This document shows, one piece after another, positions 1 through 8,999 of a DNA stretch of 64,000 nucleotides. The stretch lies in assembly GCA_020848435.1 (NCBI GenBank), contig JADLAC010000002.1:186001-250000 (forward strand), given 5' to 3'. The stretch's first letter is position 1. Every line of letters begins with the position of its first letter. A program made the translations under genes and the position numbers. This DNA comes from Burkholderiales bacterium (GTDB lineage: Bacteria > Pseudomonadota > Gammaproteobacteria > Burkholderiales > WYBJ01). A model generated the notes under the pieces. It did not search any database, had not been told where the DNA came from, and saw nothing but the letters and a program-made list of their open reading frames with translations.

Positions 1-2
1 GG

Positions 3-836
3 CTCGGTTTCGATGAGCTGGTGCGCGTCAAGCGCGACATCATCCTCGTGCGCTGCACCGGGTTCGGCCAGTACGGCCCCTACAAGGACCGGCCCTCGTT
101 CGATCCGTTAGGCCAGGCGATGAGCGGGTTGATGAGCCTGACGGGCAAACCCATCGGCCGCCCGGTCGGTACCGCCTTCTCGGTGGTCGATCGAACGACC
201 GCGCTGCACGCCACCATCGGTGCGCTGGCGGCATTGCGTCATCGCGATCGCACCGGCGAGGGCCAGGTGATCGACGTCTGCCTCATGGATTCCGCGCTGA
301 CGATGGTCGAGATCCCGGCGTGCTATTACCTGGCGACAGGCGAGGAAGGCGGGGAGTCGGGACGACTGCCCTACGAAGCGAAGGATGGATGGGTCGTGGT
401 CACGGGCGGCGTCACTGCCAAGCTCGTCGAGCGCCTGGCGGAGATGATCGGCAAGGACGCCGCGTTGCCGCAGGGCGCCGGCGGGTCGCTGTTCGGCCAC
501 AACAATCCGATTCTGACCCAATGGTGCAAGCGTCACAGCGTGGCCGAAATCTGCGACAAGATGGTCGCGCTCGGCATCCCTGTCGCCCCCGTGCTGTCGA
601 TTCCGCAGGTCGTGGAAGACCCGCACCTTTGGGAGCGCGAAATGCTCGTCAAGGTGAAGGACGAGCTGGCCGGCGAGCTGCACGTGCCGGGACTCGCCAT
701 CAAGCTCTCCAAGACCCCGGGCAAGCTCGGCCCGGTGCCGATGCCCGGAGAGCATACCGAGGAGATCCTGTCGGCGCTGCCCGATTACGATCGCGACCAG
801 ATCGCGCGGCTGCGTGCGGCGAAGGTGATCCAGTGA
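3..836 (+). CDS. CaiB/BaiF (class III) CoA-transferase, 5' truncated by window edge
   Basis: The reading frame is open from the window edge to a TGA at 834-836, giving about 277 residues. It matches the middle and C-terminal part of family III CoA-transferases, which move CoA between carboxylic acids in the cytoplasm. Visible family marks are the FGQYGP turn, the segment FDPLGQAMSGL, and the catalytic aspartate in AFSVVDRTTALHATIGAL. The N-terminal Rossmann part (roughly 110-120 residues) lies outside the window. An internal GTG at 21 would give a shorter product but is very unlikely to be the true start because the protein reads as homologous before it. No partner gene follows directly; 170 bases of non-coding DNA separate it from the convergent deacetylase gene. 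Confidence 0.85.
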   Translation, partial: LGFDELVRVKRDIILVRCTGFGQYGPYKDRPSFDPLGQAMSGLMSLTGKPIGRPVGTAFSVVDRTTALHATIGALAALRHRDRTGEGQVIDVCLMDSALTMVEIPACYYLATGEEGGESGRLPYEAKDGWVVVTGGVTAKLVERLAEMIGKDAALPQGAGGSLFGHNNPILTQWCKRHSVAEICDKMVALGIPVAPVLSIPQVVEDPHLWEREMLVKVKDELAGELHVPGLAIKLSKTPGKLGPVPMPGEHTEEILSALPDYDRDQIARLRAAKVIQ

Positions 837-1005
837 GCCGATAGCCCGGGGGGCGCGGCGACTTGCCTGATCGGGCGCCGTGCCGCGAAATCCCTTGGAC
901 AGCGCCGCCGCGTCGAAGCGTCCGAGAGACACGTGCGGATTCGTGCTCGAGGCGACCCTGCCGCACGCCATAATGCCGCGGCGACGGCCGCCGTGCGGCG
1001 CGGTT

Positions 1006-1905
1006 TCAGCTTCGCTGCGCGTGCTGTAGCCACCAGCGCGCGATATCGATGCGGCGCGCGAACCAGACATCCGGGCGAGCGCGCGCGTAGCCCAGGAACC
1101 TGTCGATGACGCGCGCGATAGCCGGCCGCCCGCCGACGCGGCAATGCAGCCCGATGCTCATCATCTTGGTCTGCCGCGCGCTTTCCTCGTAGAGCGTGTC
1201 GAAGGTGTAGCGCATCATCGCGTGGAAGTCATCCGGGCCGCCGCCGCCGCCGCGAAACGCGCGGCCGTCGTTGACATCGTTCGCGTAGGGAACGACCAGC
1301 CACGGTTTGCCCGCGACAGCGACGTAATAGGGCACGTCGTCGTTGATCGCGTGGCAGCTATCGTAGATGAAGCCGCCTTCTTCGGCGAGCAGCTCGCGCG
1401 TGTGGATGCTCGGTCCATAACGCGGCATCCATCCCAAGGGACGCTCGCCCGTCATGCGCTCGAGCGCCGTCACCGCCTTGGCGATGGCGGCGCGTTCCTC
1501 GCCGCGCGTCATGCGGTGATGCTCTTCCCAGCGATAACCGTGGCCGGCCGGCTCATGCCCGCGCTTCGTGATCTCGCCTGCCAATTGCGCATTGCGCTCC
1601 AGGGCCAGCCCGCAGGCGAGAAACGTGCACTTGATGCGATGCTTGTCGAGCAGATCGAGCAGGCGCCAGACGCCGACACGGCTGCCGTACTCGAAGAACG
1701 ACTCGTTGATAAGATCGCGTTGATCGAGGGGAATGGGCGATGTCATGTCGCCCGTGGCTTCGCGCCGCGGGTCGCCGTCGAGCAGCGAGTATTCGGCCCC
1801 TTCCTCGTAATTGATCGTCACCTGCACGGCGAGCCGTGCGCCGTCCGGCCACTGCACCCGCGGTGGCAACATGCCGTAGCCGACGAAATCACGCGCTAGC
1901 GTCAT
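1006..1905 (-). CDS. Polysaccharide-deacetylase family protein, PuuE/allantoinase-like
   Basis: A 299-residue NodB-fold hydrolase. The N-terminus RDFVGYGMLPP..WP and the following NYEEGAEYSLLDGD are typical of the PuuE-type allantoinase branch rather than of peptidoglycan or chitin deacetylases. FFEYGSRVGVWRLLDLLDKH and GHGYRWEEHH carry the family's usual acidic and histidine positions. The ATG at 1905 is preceded by GGAGGA at good spacing; the frame stays open further upstream but that part looks unrelated. It is the last gene of a minus-strand set with an amidase (52-base gap) and a Bug binding protein, which suggests uptake and C-N hydrolysis of an amide or ureide. The substrate is inferred only; cytoplasmic location is likely because no signal peptide is seen. 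Confidence 0.85.
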   Translation of the reverse strand: MTLARDFVGYGMLPPRVQWPDGARLAVQVTINYEEGAEYSLLDGDPRREATGDMTSPIPLDQRDLINESFFEYGSRVGVWRLLDLLDKHRIKCTFLACGLALERNAQLAGEITKRGHEPAGHGYRWEEHHRMTRGEERAAIAKAVTALERMTGERPLGWMPRYGPSIHTRELLAEEGGFIYDSCHAINDDVPYYVAVAGKPWLVVPYANDVNDGRAFRGGGGGPDDFHAMMRYTFDTLYEESARQTKMMSIGLHCRVGGRPAIARVIDRFLGYARARPDVWFARRIDIARWWLQHAQRS

Positions 1906-1957
1906 TGCCGTCCTCCGCGGCTTCCATCGTCTGTTGGGGCGCGTGCGCGCCGGGGCT

Positions 1958-3256
1958 TCATCGCTGCCGGCATGATTCGAGCTGGCGATACACCCACTCG
2001 GCACAGGCCAGCGTCTTTGCGTCGTGCCAATACCTGCCGACGACCTGGATGCCGACCGGGAGGCCGCGCGGGCCTGTGAATGCCGGGACGCTCACGCACG
2101 GCAGCCGCAGCAGCGTCCAGCCGCGGTTGAAGACGGGACTGCCGGTGTCTTCGAGCCCGTGCGGCGCCTCGCCCGGCGCGCTCGGGGCGAGCAGCATGTC
2201 GTACTCGGATAGAACGCCATCGATGAGTCGACGCGCTCGTGCAGCGATGACCCGCTTCGCATCGTAGACCTGCGGCGTGACTTGCATCCCGTACCCGATG
2301 CTCTCGCGCAAGGATGCGGAAAGCTGCTCGGGGTGTGCGCGCAATTCGTAGCCGAGCGCCTCGGCCATCTCGCGAAACTGGATGTCTTTGTGCGCCGCGG
2401 CCAGCTCGGCAAACACCGGATCCATCACGCGTTCCGTCACCGCCGCGCCCGCCGCGGACAGAACGCGCGCTGCCGTTTCCAGGGCGGCGTGCGTTTCGGG
2501 CGCCGCCTCGCGCCACTCGAAGGTGCGCCAGATGCCGATCGTCGGCGGTTCGCGCAAGGCGCAGTGAAGCAGCTCCGAGCGCCCGCTGACGGCGCCGGCG
2601 AGCAGCGCGACGTCGGTCACCGCGCGACCGATGAGCCCGAGCGTATCGAGCGATTCCGATACCTGCTTGACGCCGTGCCGGTTGAGCAGCCCGAAGCTCG
2701 GCTTGTAACCCACCACCCCGCAGAAGCTCGACGGGCGCAGCGTGGAGCCGCCGGTCTGTGTACCGAGCGCCAAGGGAACCATGAAATCGGCCACGGCGGC
2801 GGCCGAGCCGCTGGAGGAGCCGCCGGGGGTATGCGCGGGGTTGTGAGGATTCGCCGTCTTGCCGCGATAGCTCGTCGCCAGCTCGGAGGTCACCGTCTTT
2901 CCCATGATGACGCCGCCGGCGCGCCGAATCGCAGTGACGCAAGCGGCATCCCACGCTGGCTGGTGGCCCGCGTAGATCGGCGAGCCGTACTGGGTCGGCA
3001 GCTCCGCGGTGTCGATCACGTCCTTGATGCCGATCGGCAAGCCATGCAGCGGCCCGCGCAGCGGACCCGCGTCGAGCGCGCGGGCCTGCCGGAGCACGTG
3101 ATCGGCATCGATATGTGCCCAGGCGCGAACCTGCGTCTCGCGCTCGGCGATGCGCGCAAGACAGTCTTGGGCGAGCGCCTCGGCGCTCAGCTCGCGGCGG
3201 CGAAGCAGTGCGGCAGCTTCGAGCGCGGACAGGCGATGGTGATGTCGAGCCGGCAT
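1958..3256 (-). CDS. Amidase signature-family hydrolase (GatA-like)
   Basis: A 432-residue amidase with the complete Ser-cisSer-Lys triad: Lys78 in GLPIGIKDV, cis-Ser147 in PGGSSSGSAAAVA and nucleophile Ser171 in GTQTGGST. The 69- and 24-residue spacings fit the family. It hydrolyses a C-N amide bond; the substrate cannot be read from sequence. The ATG at 3256 follows GGGGTGA, and upstream codons do not resemble the family. It lies between a binding-protein gene (35 bases upstream) and the PuuE-like deacetylase (52 bases downstream), so it is probably co-transcribed with them and acts on the imported compound. It lacks the extra C-terminal features of GatA and has no GatB/GatC nearby, so a role in tRNA amidation is unlikely. 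Confidence 0.9.
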   Translation of the reverse strand: MPARHHHRLSALEAAALLRRRELSAEALAQDCLARIAERETQVRAWAHIDADHVLRQARALDAGPLRGPLHGLPIGIKDVIDTAELPTQYGSPIYAGHQPAWDAACVTAIRRAGGVIMGKTVTSELATSYRGKTANPHNPAHTPGGSSSGSAAAVADFMVPLALGTQTGGSTLRPSSFCGVVGYKPSFGLLNRHGVKQVSESLDTLGLIGRAVTDVALLAGAVSGRSELLHCALREPPTIGIWRTFEWREAAPETHAALETAARVLSAAGAAVTERVMDPVFAELAAAHKDIQFREMAEALGYELRAHPEQLSASLRESIGYGMQVTPQVYDAKRVIAARARRLIDGVLSEYDMLLAPSAPGEAPHGLEDTGSPVFNRGWTLLRLPCVSVPAFTGPRGLPVGIQVVGRYWHDAKTLACAEWVYRQLESCRQR

Positions 3257-3291
3257 GATGTCACCCCGCCGGTCCGCGGGCTCGCAGCGCG

Positions 3292-4308
3292 CTATTGAGG
3301 CTTGATGTTGGCATCCTTGATGACCTTGGCCCATTGATCGACTTCCGAGCGCACGAGCTGCTTGAAACCCTCGGGAGTGCTGCCGGCGGCCTCCAAGCCC
3401 TGGCTCGCAAAGGCCGCCTGTACCTCCGCGAGAAGCAGGATGCGGCCGATTTCGGCATTCAGGAGCCGGACCAGCCGCTCGGGTGTCCGCTCGGGGGCGA
3501 GCACGCCGTAGGAGGGCGTGACGTCGAAGCCTGGGAATCCCGACTCGGCGATGGTCGGCACCTCGGGGAATGCCTTCGCGCGCCTTGCGCTGGTAACCGC
3601 CAAGGCGATGGTGCGACCTGCCTTGATCGATGCAAGTGCCGCCGCCGGGCTCGCAAAACCGAGCTGTACTTCGCCCGCGGTGACCGCTGCCGCCGCGGGG
3701 GCGCCGCCCTTGTAGGGCACGTGAAGGATGTTGGCGCCGGTTCGGTGCTTCAGCATTTCGCCGGCGAGATGCAATGGCGTGGCGACGCCCGCCGAGCTGT
3801 AGCTGAGCTGGCCGGGCCTGGTTTTCGCCAGGGCGATCAACTCCGGTACGGATCGTGCCGGCACCGAGGGATGGATCGAGAGAATGAAGGTGCCGGATGC
3901 GACCAGTGTCACGAAGGCAAAGTCCGTCATGAGGTCGTAAGCCAGCTTCGGATAGAGCGTTCGGCTCGGCGCGAGCACCGATACCAAACCCATCAGCAGC
4001 GTGTGTCCATCGGGCGTTGCGCGCGCGGCGATCTCCGCGCCCAGGTTGCCTGCTGCGCCGGGACGGTTGTCCACGATGACGGGCTGGCCGAGTTGCGCCG
4101 ATAGTCTCTGCCCGATCACACGTGCCAGGTAATCGGTGCCGCCCCCGGGAGCGAAAGTGTCGATGAAACGGATGGGCCTTTGCGGATAGGCCGGGTCCGC
4201 AGCTCGCACCGGCGCCGACTCGCCTGCCAGCGAGGCGCCCAGTCCGATCGCCGGCGCGAGCGCGAGACCGATCAGTGCCCCGATTCGTTTCCTCGCGCCG
4301 GTTTGCAT
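3292..4308 (-). CDS. Bug/TctC-family periplasmic solute-binding protein
   Basis: A 338-residue TTT receptor. A basic N-terminus and hydrophobic stretch end in a likely signal-peptidase site near residue 36 (PVRA/ADP), so the mature protein is periplasmic. Family marks in order: YPQRPIRFI, FAPGGGTDYLAR, VDNRPGAAGN, TPDGHTL, and HVPYKGGAPA in the second lobe. The carboxylate ligand is usually held through water by the PGG..D loop; specificity cannot be read. The ATG at 4308 follows GGAGAGG. It is the first gene of the set binding protein, amidase, PuuE-like deacetylase, and is divergent from a second Bug gene. No TctA or TctB gene is nearby. Confidence 0.93.
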   Translation of the reverse strand: MQTGARKRIGALIGLALAPAIGLGASLAGESAPVRAADPAYPQRPIRFIDTFAPGGGTDYLARVIGQRLSAQLGQPVIVDNRPGAAGNLGAEIAARATPDGHTLLMGLVSVLAPSRTLYPKLAYDLMTDFAFVTLVASGTFILSIHPSVPARSVPELIALAKTRPGQLSYSSAGVATPLHLAGEMLKHRTGANILHVPYKGGAPAAAAVTAGEVQLGFASPAAALASIKAGRTIALAVTSARRAKAFPEVPTIAESGFPGFDVTPSYGVLAPERTPERLVRLLNAEIGRILLLAEVQAAFASQGLEAAGSTPEGFKQLVRSEVDQWAKVIKDANIKPQ

Positions 4309-4419
4309 CCTGTTGCCTCTCCGATCCGGGCCACGCCGAGCCGCCCTCGCGCCGGGCTTCGGCCGAAGGAGTGCGCTTGCGGCAAGCCGCGGAGCGTCCT
4401 TGGTCCGCCGCTCGCGAAG

Positions 4420-4453
4420 TTACTCTTGGCCTCGCATGCTGTAAATTACTCTT
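4420..4453. promoter_or_regulatory. Direct repeat TTACTCTT in divergent intergenic region
   Basis: The octamer TTACTCTT occurs at 4420-4427 and again at 4446-4453, 26 bases apart, in the 173-base gap between two divergent binding-protein genes. The stretch is AT-richer than its surroundings. Such spacing (about two and a half helical turns) could be a regulator site or may be chance. Confidence 0.3.
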
Positions 4454-4481
4454 CGCTCGCTCGAGCCCATAGGAGGCGACC

Positions 4482-5468
4482 ATGAGCCGGAACGTTGCGC
4501 GATTGTTGCTGGCGGCGGCGGTGTCGACGCTGTCCTGGAGCGCGGCCGACGCGCTTGCGCAGGCCTACCCGGCCAAGCCAATCCGCCTGCTCGTCGGCTT
4601 CACCCCGGGCGGGACCACCGACATCCTCGCCCGGGAAATCGCGGCGCGCATGCAGGAGAACTGGGCTCGCTCGGTAGTGGTGGAGAATCGACCCGGCGCG
4701 GGGGCGAACATCGCATCCGAGGTGGTCGCCAAGGCACCGCCGGACGGGTATACCTTGCTGGTGGCGACCAATTCCATCGCCATAAACCCCGCCATTTATA
4801 CCAAGCTGCCGTTCGAGCCGTTCGCGGACTTCGCACCGATCAGCTTTCTCGGTTCGGTGACGAACATTCTGTTCGCGCATCCCTCGCTGCCGGCGAAGTC
4901 CATCAAGGAGCTGATCGCGCTCGCCAAGGCGAGGCCGAGGCAGATCACCTACGGCTCGGGTGGGGTCGGCACCTCGCCGCACCTTGCGGTGGAGCTGTTC
5001 CGCACGCTGGCGAAGATCGATATCGTGCACGTCCCGTACAAGGGCGTCCCGCCCGTCGTCCAAGGGCTGCTATCGGGCGAAGTGGCGATGGGCGTGGCAA
5101 GCCTGCCTTCGGCGGGCCTCCCAGGGCTGGTCAATTCGGGCCGCATCCGCGGCCTGGCATTGACCGGGGCCAAGCGCGCAGGCGCGGTACCGTCGGTCCC
5201 GACCATGGCGGAGAGCGGATTCCCGGGCTTCGACGTGGTGATCTGGTACGGGCTGCTGGCCCCGGCCGGGACCGCCGCCGACATCATCGGGCGTCTGAAC
5301 AAGGAGATGATCCGCATCATGACGCTGCCGGCGGTGCGCGAGCGCATGGCGGCCTTCGATTTCGAGATCGCGACCTCGAGCCCGGAAGATTTCGGCTCCT
5401 TTTTCAAGAAGGAGCTGGCGCAATGGGCGAAGGTGGTGAAGGACGCCGGGGTGAAGCCCGTCAATTGA
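4482..5468 (+). CDS. Bug/TctC-family periplasmic solute-binding protein
   Basis: A 328-residue TTT receptor with a Sec signal peptide (SRNVARLLL hydrophobic core, cleavage near ADALA/QAYP). Family marks: YPAKPIRLLVGFTPGGTTD, VENRPGAGAN, PPDGYTL, HVPYKGVPPV. An excellent AGGAGG lies at 4471-4476 before the ATG. It is transcribed away from the binding protein/amidase set, with no enzyme gene following on the same strand, so it stands alone; the next genes are convergent. Ligand unknown, probably an organic acid. Confidence 0.93.
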   Translation: MSRNVARLLLAAAVSTLSWSAADALAQAYPAKPIRLLVGFTPGGTTDILAREIAARMQENWARSVVVENRPGAGANIASEVVAKAPPDGYTLLVATNSIAINPAIYTKLPFEPFADFAPISFLGSVTNILFAHPSLPAKSIKELIALAKARPRQITYGSGGVGTSPHLAVELFRTLAKIDIVHVPYKGVPPVVQGLLSGEVAMGVASLPSAGLPGLVNSGRIRGLALTGAKRAGAVPSVPTMAESGFPGFDVVIWYGLLAPAGTAADIIGRLNKEMIRIMTLPAVRERMAAFDFEIATSSPEDFGSFFKKELAQWAKVVKDAGVKPVN

Positions 5469-5594
5469 GGGCGTCGCCCAGGCTATCGTTCACGCCCTGG
5501 AGTCGCGCGGCGCTGCTGATGCCGGCGATCGAGAACGCCTTGCTGCGCGCCGCGCGTGCGCCGGCGTGCCCTTGTCGTCGCCGAGGCGCGAACG

Positions 5595-6242
5595 CTAGCC
5601 CGCAACCGCTGCGCGTCCCCGCGCGCCCTGTTTTTCCATCACGGACTGCAATACCTCGTAGTAGTGCCAGCCGTTGATGCGCGTGCGTCCGATGAAGATG
5701 GTCGGTGTGCAGGTGATGCCGATGCTGCGCGCCTGGTTGACCGCGTCCAGCGTGCGCTGCGCGTACAGGCGCTCGTCCAAGGCGACTTTCAGCTCCCCGC
5801 TGTCGAGCCCGACGCGCTCGCCCGCCTCCAGCAGGGTGGCCGTCTCGCCGATGTCTCGGCCTTCGGTCCACATCAGCTCGTACAGGACGGTCTTGTATGC
5901 GAAGTCGAGGTCGCAGTCGTACGCGAACTCGAGCGCCTCGAAGGCGCGGAAGCTGTAGTGCCTGCGCCGCGGCAGGCGCATGCGCGCGTACTGTTCCGGC
6001 GCCATCTCCCGCATCCAGGAGTTCTGCCGTTCGCGCTTGGCGGCGCTCTCGGGTGTGGATTCGCGCGGGCAGCCCTCGGGCGGCGTGTCCGGGTGCAGCC
6101 AATGCGGCCGCCACAGCGGCTTCACGTCGTACTCGCACGCCAGGCGGTCGATCTGGTCGACGGCGAGATAGCTGTAGGGGCAGACGAAGTCGGCGAACAC
6201 CACTACGCGCAGGGCACCTGCGGCAGCCTGAGACTGTTCCAT
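5595..6242 (-). CDS. DsbA-family (FrnE / 2-hydroxychromene-2-carboxylate isomerase-like) protein
   Basis: A 215-residue thioredoxin-fold protein with a helical insertion, of the FrnE/HCCA-isomerase branch. The active-site segment is DFVCPYSYLAVD: Cys21 is kept but the second cysteine of CxxC is Ser, as in the isomerase-like members, so it is unlikely to be a dithiol oxidase. The cis-proline loop is TCTPTIFIG near residue 180. No signal peptide is seen, so it is cytoplasmic. It starts 23 bases after the cupin-like gene and is probably co-transcribed with it. Likely a glutathione-linked isomerase or reductase of unknown substrate. Confidence 0.85.
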   Translation of the reverse strand: MEQSQAAAGALRVVVFADFVCPYSYLAVDQIDRLACEYDVKPLWRPHWLHPDTPPEGCPRESTPESAAKRERQNSWMREMAPEQYARMRLPRRRHYSFRAFEALEFAYDCDLDFAYKTVLYELMWTEGRDIGETATLLEAGERVGLDSGELKVALDERLYAQRTLDAVNQARSIGITCTPTIFIGRTRINGWHYYEVLQSVMEKQGARGRAAVAG

Positions 6243-6265
6243 GTCGTCGCGCCTCCTTATCGCTG

Positions 6266-7048
6266 TCAGATGGCTCTTGCCATCGCCTCGGCGGCCTCGA
6301 TCGCAAGCGCCCCCTCGGTGATGCCGCCTTCGAGCGCATCCGCATCGAAGGTGAGGAATGCAAGCGTCGCGCCGGCAGGCCCGGTGATGAGCGCAGCAGC
6401 GGGTTCGTCACCGCGCACGTAACGAAAACCGGGCGGACCGATCTCGACGCCGTCCATGATAGCCGATCCCTCGAGCACTACCTCGTAGCGCCCGAAAGGC
6501 GGCGCGGGCATGGCCATCGCCGCACTGGCGGGTGCTCGGACGATCACCGCCGCCGGGCCATGCTCCGGGGCGATGAGGTGCTTATACGTGCCCGGCGTGC
6601 CGGCCGGCAACGCTTGCCATTGCACATCGGCCGCCGCCGCCGCGAGGATGCGCCCGCGCAGGTTGATGTGGCGCCGAGCCGCTTGATTGGCCATCGAGAT
6701 GAGCCCGCCCGCCTGCGGGTGCAGCACCAGCATGTCGTGACTTGCGGACACCGAGAAAGGCCCGTAGGGCGTGTTGTGGTCCGTGTAATGAATGGACCAG
6801 GCAGCCAGGTGCTTCACCCCCCGCGGGAAATCCATGGCGCCGCCGAGCAGCAACTGGAACTGCGAGGTGAGATGCATGTGCGCGTACACCGACGGGCAGT
6901 CGTCGAAGCGAAAGCGCATGGCTTCCGGACCACCATCGCGGCCCGACAGCAGCACCTGGCAGGCGAACGTGATGCCTTCGGTCGCGCTGCGCTTCCAGGG
7001 CGCGTTCGCCGCGTCTACGATGTAGCTCTGACGCATCACGGCGTCCAT
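6266..7048 (-). CDS. Cupin-like protein of unknown function
   Basis: About 260 residues with a cupin-like pattern: YAHMHLTSQFQLLLGG contains an HxH pair, and later HYTDHNTPYGPF resembles the second cupin motif, followed by a second beta-rich half. It may be a metal-binding dioxygenase or a ligand-binding double-barrel protein; I do not recognise a named family. The frame stays open to an ATG at 7117, but the extra 23 residues are coded by AT-rich DNA resembling a promoter region, so the ATG at 7048 is preferred; neither has a strong ribosome site. It precedes the DsbA-like gene by 23 bases and is divergent from the mutase operon. Confidence 0.6.
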   Translation of the reverse strand: MDAVMRQSYIVDAANAPWKRSATEGITFACQVLLSGRDGGPEAMRFRFDDCPSVYAHMHLTSQFQLLLGGAMDFPRGVKHLAAWSIHYTDHNTPYGPFSVSASHDMLVLHPQAGGLISMANQAARRHINLRGRILAAAAADVQWQALPAGTPGTYKHLIAPEHGPAAVIVRAPASAAMAMPAPPFGRYEVVLEGSAIMDGVEIGPPGFRYVRGDEPAAALITGPAGATLAFLTFDADALEGGITEGALAIEAAEAMARAI

Positions 7049-7316
7049 TCTAGCCAGAAACGATGCGGCGCTTGTCGTGCGAAGAAAATGTGATTCGAGT
7101 CTATCAATTAATATCATTTGCCCTGATGTAAGGCGCGGTCCATACTAGCCCGGCTCGCGTGATGCAACGATGGCCGCTGAATGTCGTCGGCGTCGCGCCA
7201 TGCTCCTCCTCTTGCAGGGGAGAGCAAAGCGGGCACGCGGAATCGAGCGAGAAGCTCGGCCGGGATCGATCGATTCCGCCGCGCTATCCCATGACCATCG
7301 ATTGGAAGGACAGCCG

Positions 7317-8990
7317 ATGTATCTCGAACAGATCAAGACCGCGGAAGACGAATGGCGCCAGCGCCACCAGGACGAGATCGCGCGGGCCGAATCGGCGCCG
7401 GCTGCCTGCGAGGACGGCATCGTGCTCAAGCTGCTCTATACGCCTGCCGACGCCAAGGCGGACGTCTATGCCGAGGTGGGCTTTCCGGGCGAGTTTCCGT
7501 TCACGCGCGGCAACGATGCGGCCGGTTATCGCAACAAGCTCTGGACGGTCAGCCACTACGCGGGATTCGGCAGTCCGAGCGAAACCAATGTGCTGTTCCG
7601 GCGCATGATCGACCACGGCGGTGTGCCGCCTTATATGGCGCTCGACCTGCCGACGCAGCTCGGCCTCGATCCCGATCACCCGATGGCGCGCGGCGAGGTC
7701 GGAATGGCCGGAACCTCGGTGGCGTCGCTGCGCGACTGGGAGACCATCTTCGACGGCATCGATCTCGAAAAGACGTTCGTCGGTACGGTGGTGAACGCAC
7801 CTGCGGCCGTGTTCCTGGCGATGCACGTCGTGCTGGCCGAAAAGCAGGGGGCGGACCTGACCAAGATCCGCGGCAATCTGCAGAACGACATCCTCAAGGA
7901 GTTCACGGCGCGCGGCAATTTCATCTTCCCCGTCGCGCCGTCGCTGCGCCTGGTTACCGATACGCTCGAGTATTGCGCGCAACATCTGCCGGCATACTGG
8001 CCGCTCAACGTCTGCGGCGGGCATTATCCCGAGGCCGGCGCCAACCGGGTGCACGAGGTCGCGTTCGCCTTCGCCGATGCCTTCACCTACATCGACGACG
8101 CCATCCGGCGCGGCGTGGCGATCGACAACTTCGGCCAGGGCGTCTTCTTCCTGATGAAGACGAACCATACCGATCTTCTGGAAGAGGTGGCGAAATTCCG
8201 CGCCATGCGCAAGATCTGGGCGACGCGCCTGCGCGATCACTATGGCGCCAAGGATCCGGAAACCATGAAATGCCGCGTGCTCGCGCACAGTGGCGGCTCG
8301 TTGCTGACGCGCGAACGCCCCGAGCTCAATATCGCGCGCACGACGCTTGCCTGCGTGGCCGGCGTGCTCGGCGGTATTCAGTTGATCGGCTTGCGCACCA
8401 TGGATGAAGTGTTCGGCATCCCGACCGAGAAGTCGGAGCTGATCGCCATCGGCACGCAACACGTGGTGGCGCACGAAACCGGGCTCCCCGACGTGGTCGA
8501 TCCGCTCGGGGGCTCCTATTGCGTCGAAGCGCTGACCGCCGAATTCGAGCGCAACGTGCTCGAGGAGCTGGCGCGCATCGATCGCATGGGCGGCATGGTG
8601 AAGGCGATCGAGTCCGGCTACGTGCGCAAGGCGATCGCCCAGGATGCCTATCGCACGCATCGTGCATGGGAGTCTGGCACCAAGGTCAAGGTGGGCGTCA
8701 ACAAGTATCGCATCGACGAAGACGAGCCGCCGCGCCAGCCGTACGCCTATAAGCCCGAGGAAGAACAACGCCAGGTGGCGGCGGTGCAACGATTGCGCCG
8801 CGAACGCGACAACGCCGCCGTGTCGAAGGCGCTCGAGCGCATCGTCGAGACCGCGCGGCGGCCTGCGCAGAGCGAGAGCAATCTCATGCCGCCGATCATC
8901 GAGGCGGTGCGCGCATATGCGACGGTCGGTGAAATCTGCGGCGCGCTCAGACAGGTGTTCGGCGAGTACTCCGAACCCACCAGCTTTTGA
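7317..8990 (+). CDS. B12-dependent acyl-CoA mutase, large (catalytic) subunit
   Basis: A 557-residue TIM-barrel subunit of the methylmalonyl-CoA mutase family, of the split type (as in isobutyryl- and 2-hydroxyisobutyryl-CoA mutases) without its own B12 domain. By hand alignment the specificity positions are Tyr81 (MCM Tyr89), Ala108 (the Asp117 position of HcmA) and Arg199 (MCM Arg207), all as in methylmalonyl-CoA mutase. Other active-site positions differ: His236 is kept, but the MCM Tyr243 position is Gly235, the Thr195 position is Asn187, and the APRLSFF loop is GQGVFFL. This points to a dicarboxylyl-CoA substrate that is not plain methylmalonyl-CoA. The ATG at 7317 follows GGAAGGA. The small subunit follows after 9 bases; MeaB closes the set. 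Confidence 0.9.
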   Translation: MYLEQIKTAEDEWRQRHQDEIARAESAPAACEDGIVLKLLYTPADAKADVYAEVGFPGEFPFTRGNDAAGYRNKLWTVSHYAGFGSPSETNVLFRRMIDHGGVPPYMALDLPTQLGLDPDHPMARGEVGMAGTSVASLRDWETIFDGIDLEKTFVGTVVNAPAAVFLAMHVVLAEKQGADLTKIRGNLQNDILKEFTARGNFIFPVAPSLRLVTDTLEYCAQHLPAYWPLNVCGGHYPEAGANRVHEVAFAFADAFTYIDDAIRRGVAIDNFGQGVFFLMKTNHTDLLEEVAKFRAMRKIWATRLRDHYGAKDPETMKCRVLAHSGGSLLTRERPELNIARTTLACVAGVLGGIQLIGLRTMDEVFGIPTEKSELIAIGTQHVVAHETGLPDVVDPLGGSYCVEALTAEFERNVLEELARIDRMGGMVKAIESGYVRKAIAQDAYRTHRAWESGTKVKVGVNKYRIDEDEPPRQPYAYKPEEEQRQVAAVQRLRRERDNAAVSKALERIVETARRPAQSESNLMPPIIEAVRAYATVGEICGALRQVFGEYSEPTSF

Positions 8991-8999
8991 GGAGGCGAC

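Noticed and set aside
108-1070. Long open frame opposite the CoA-transferase
   Set aside because: It overlaps a real gene on the other strand, its composition is typical of antisense frames in high-GC DNA (Arg/His/Asp-rich), and it matches no family.
7260-7280. GATCGATCGAT-type palindrome before the mutase gene
   Set aside because: It is a short low-complexity repeat of GATC/CGAT, frequent by chance at this composition, and is not spaced like an operator to any visible promoter.
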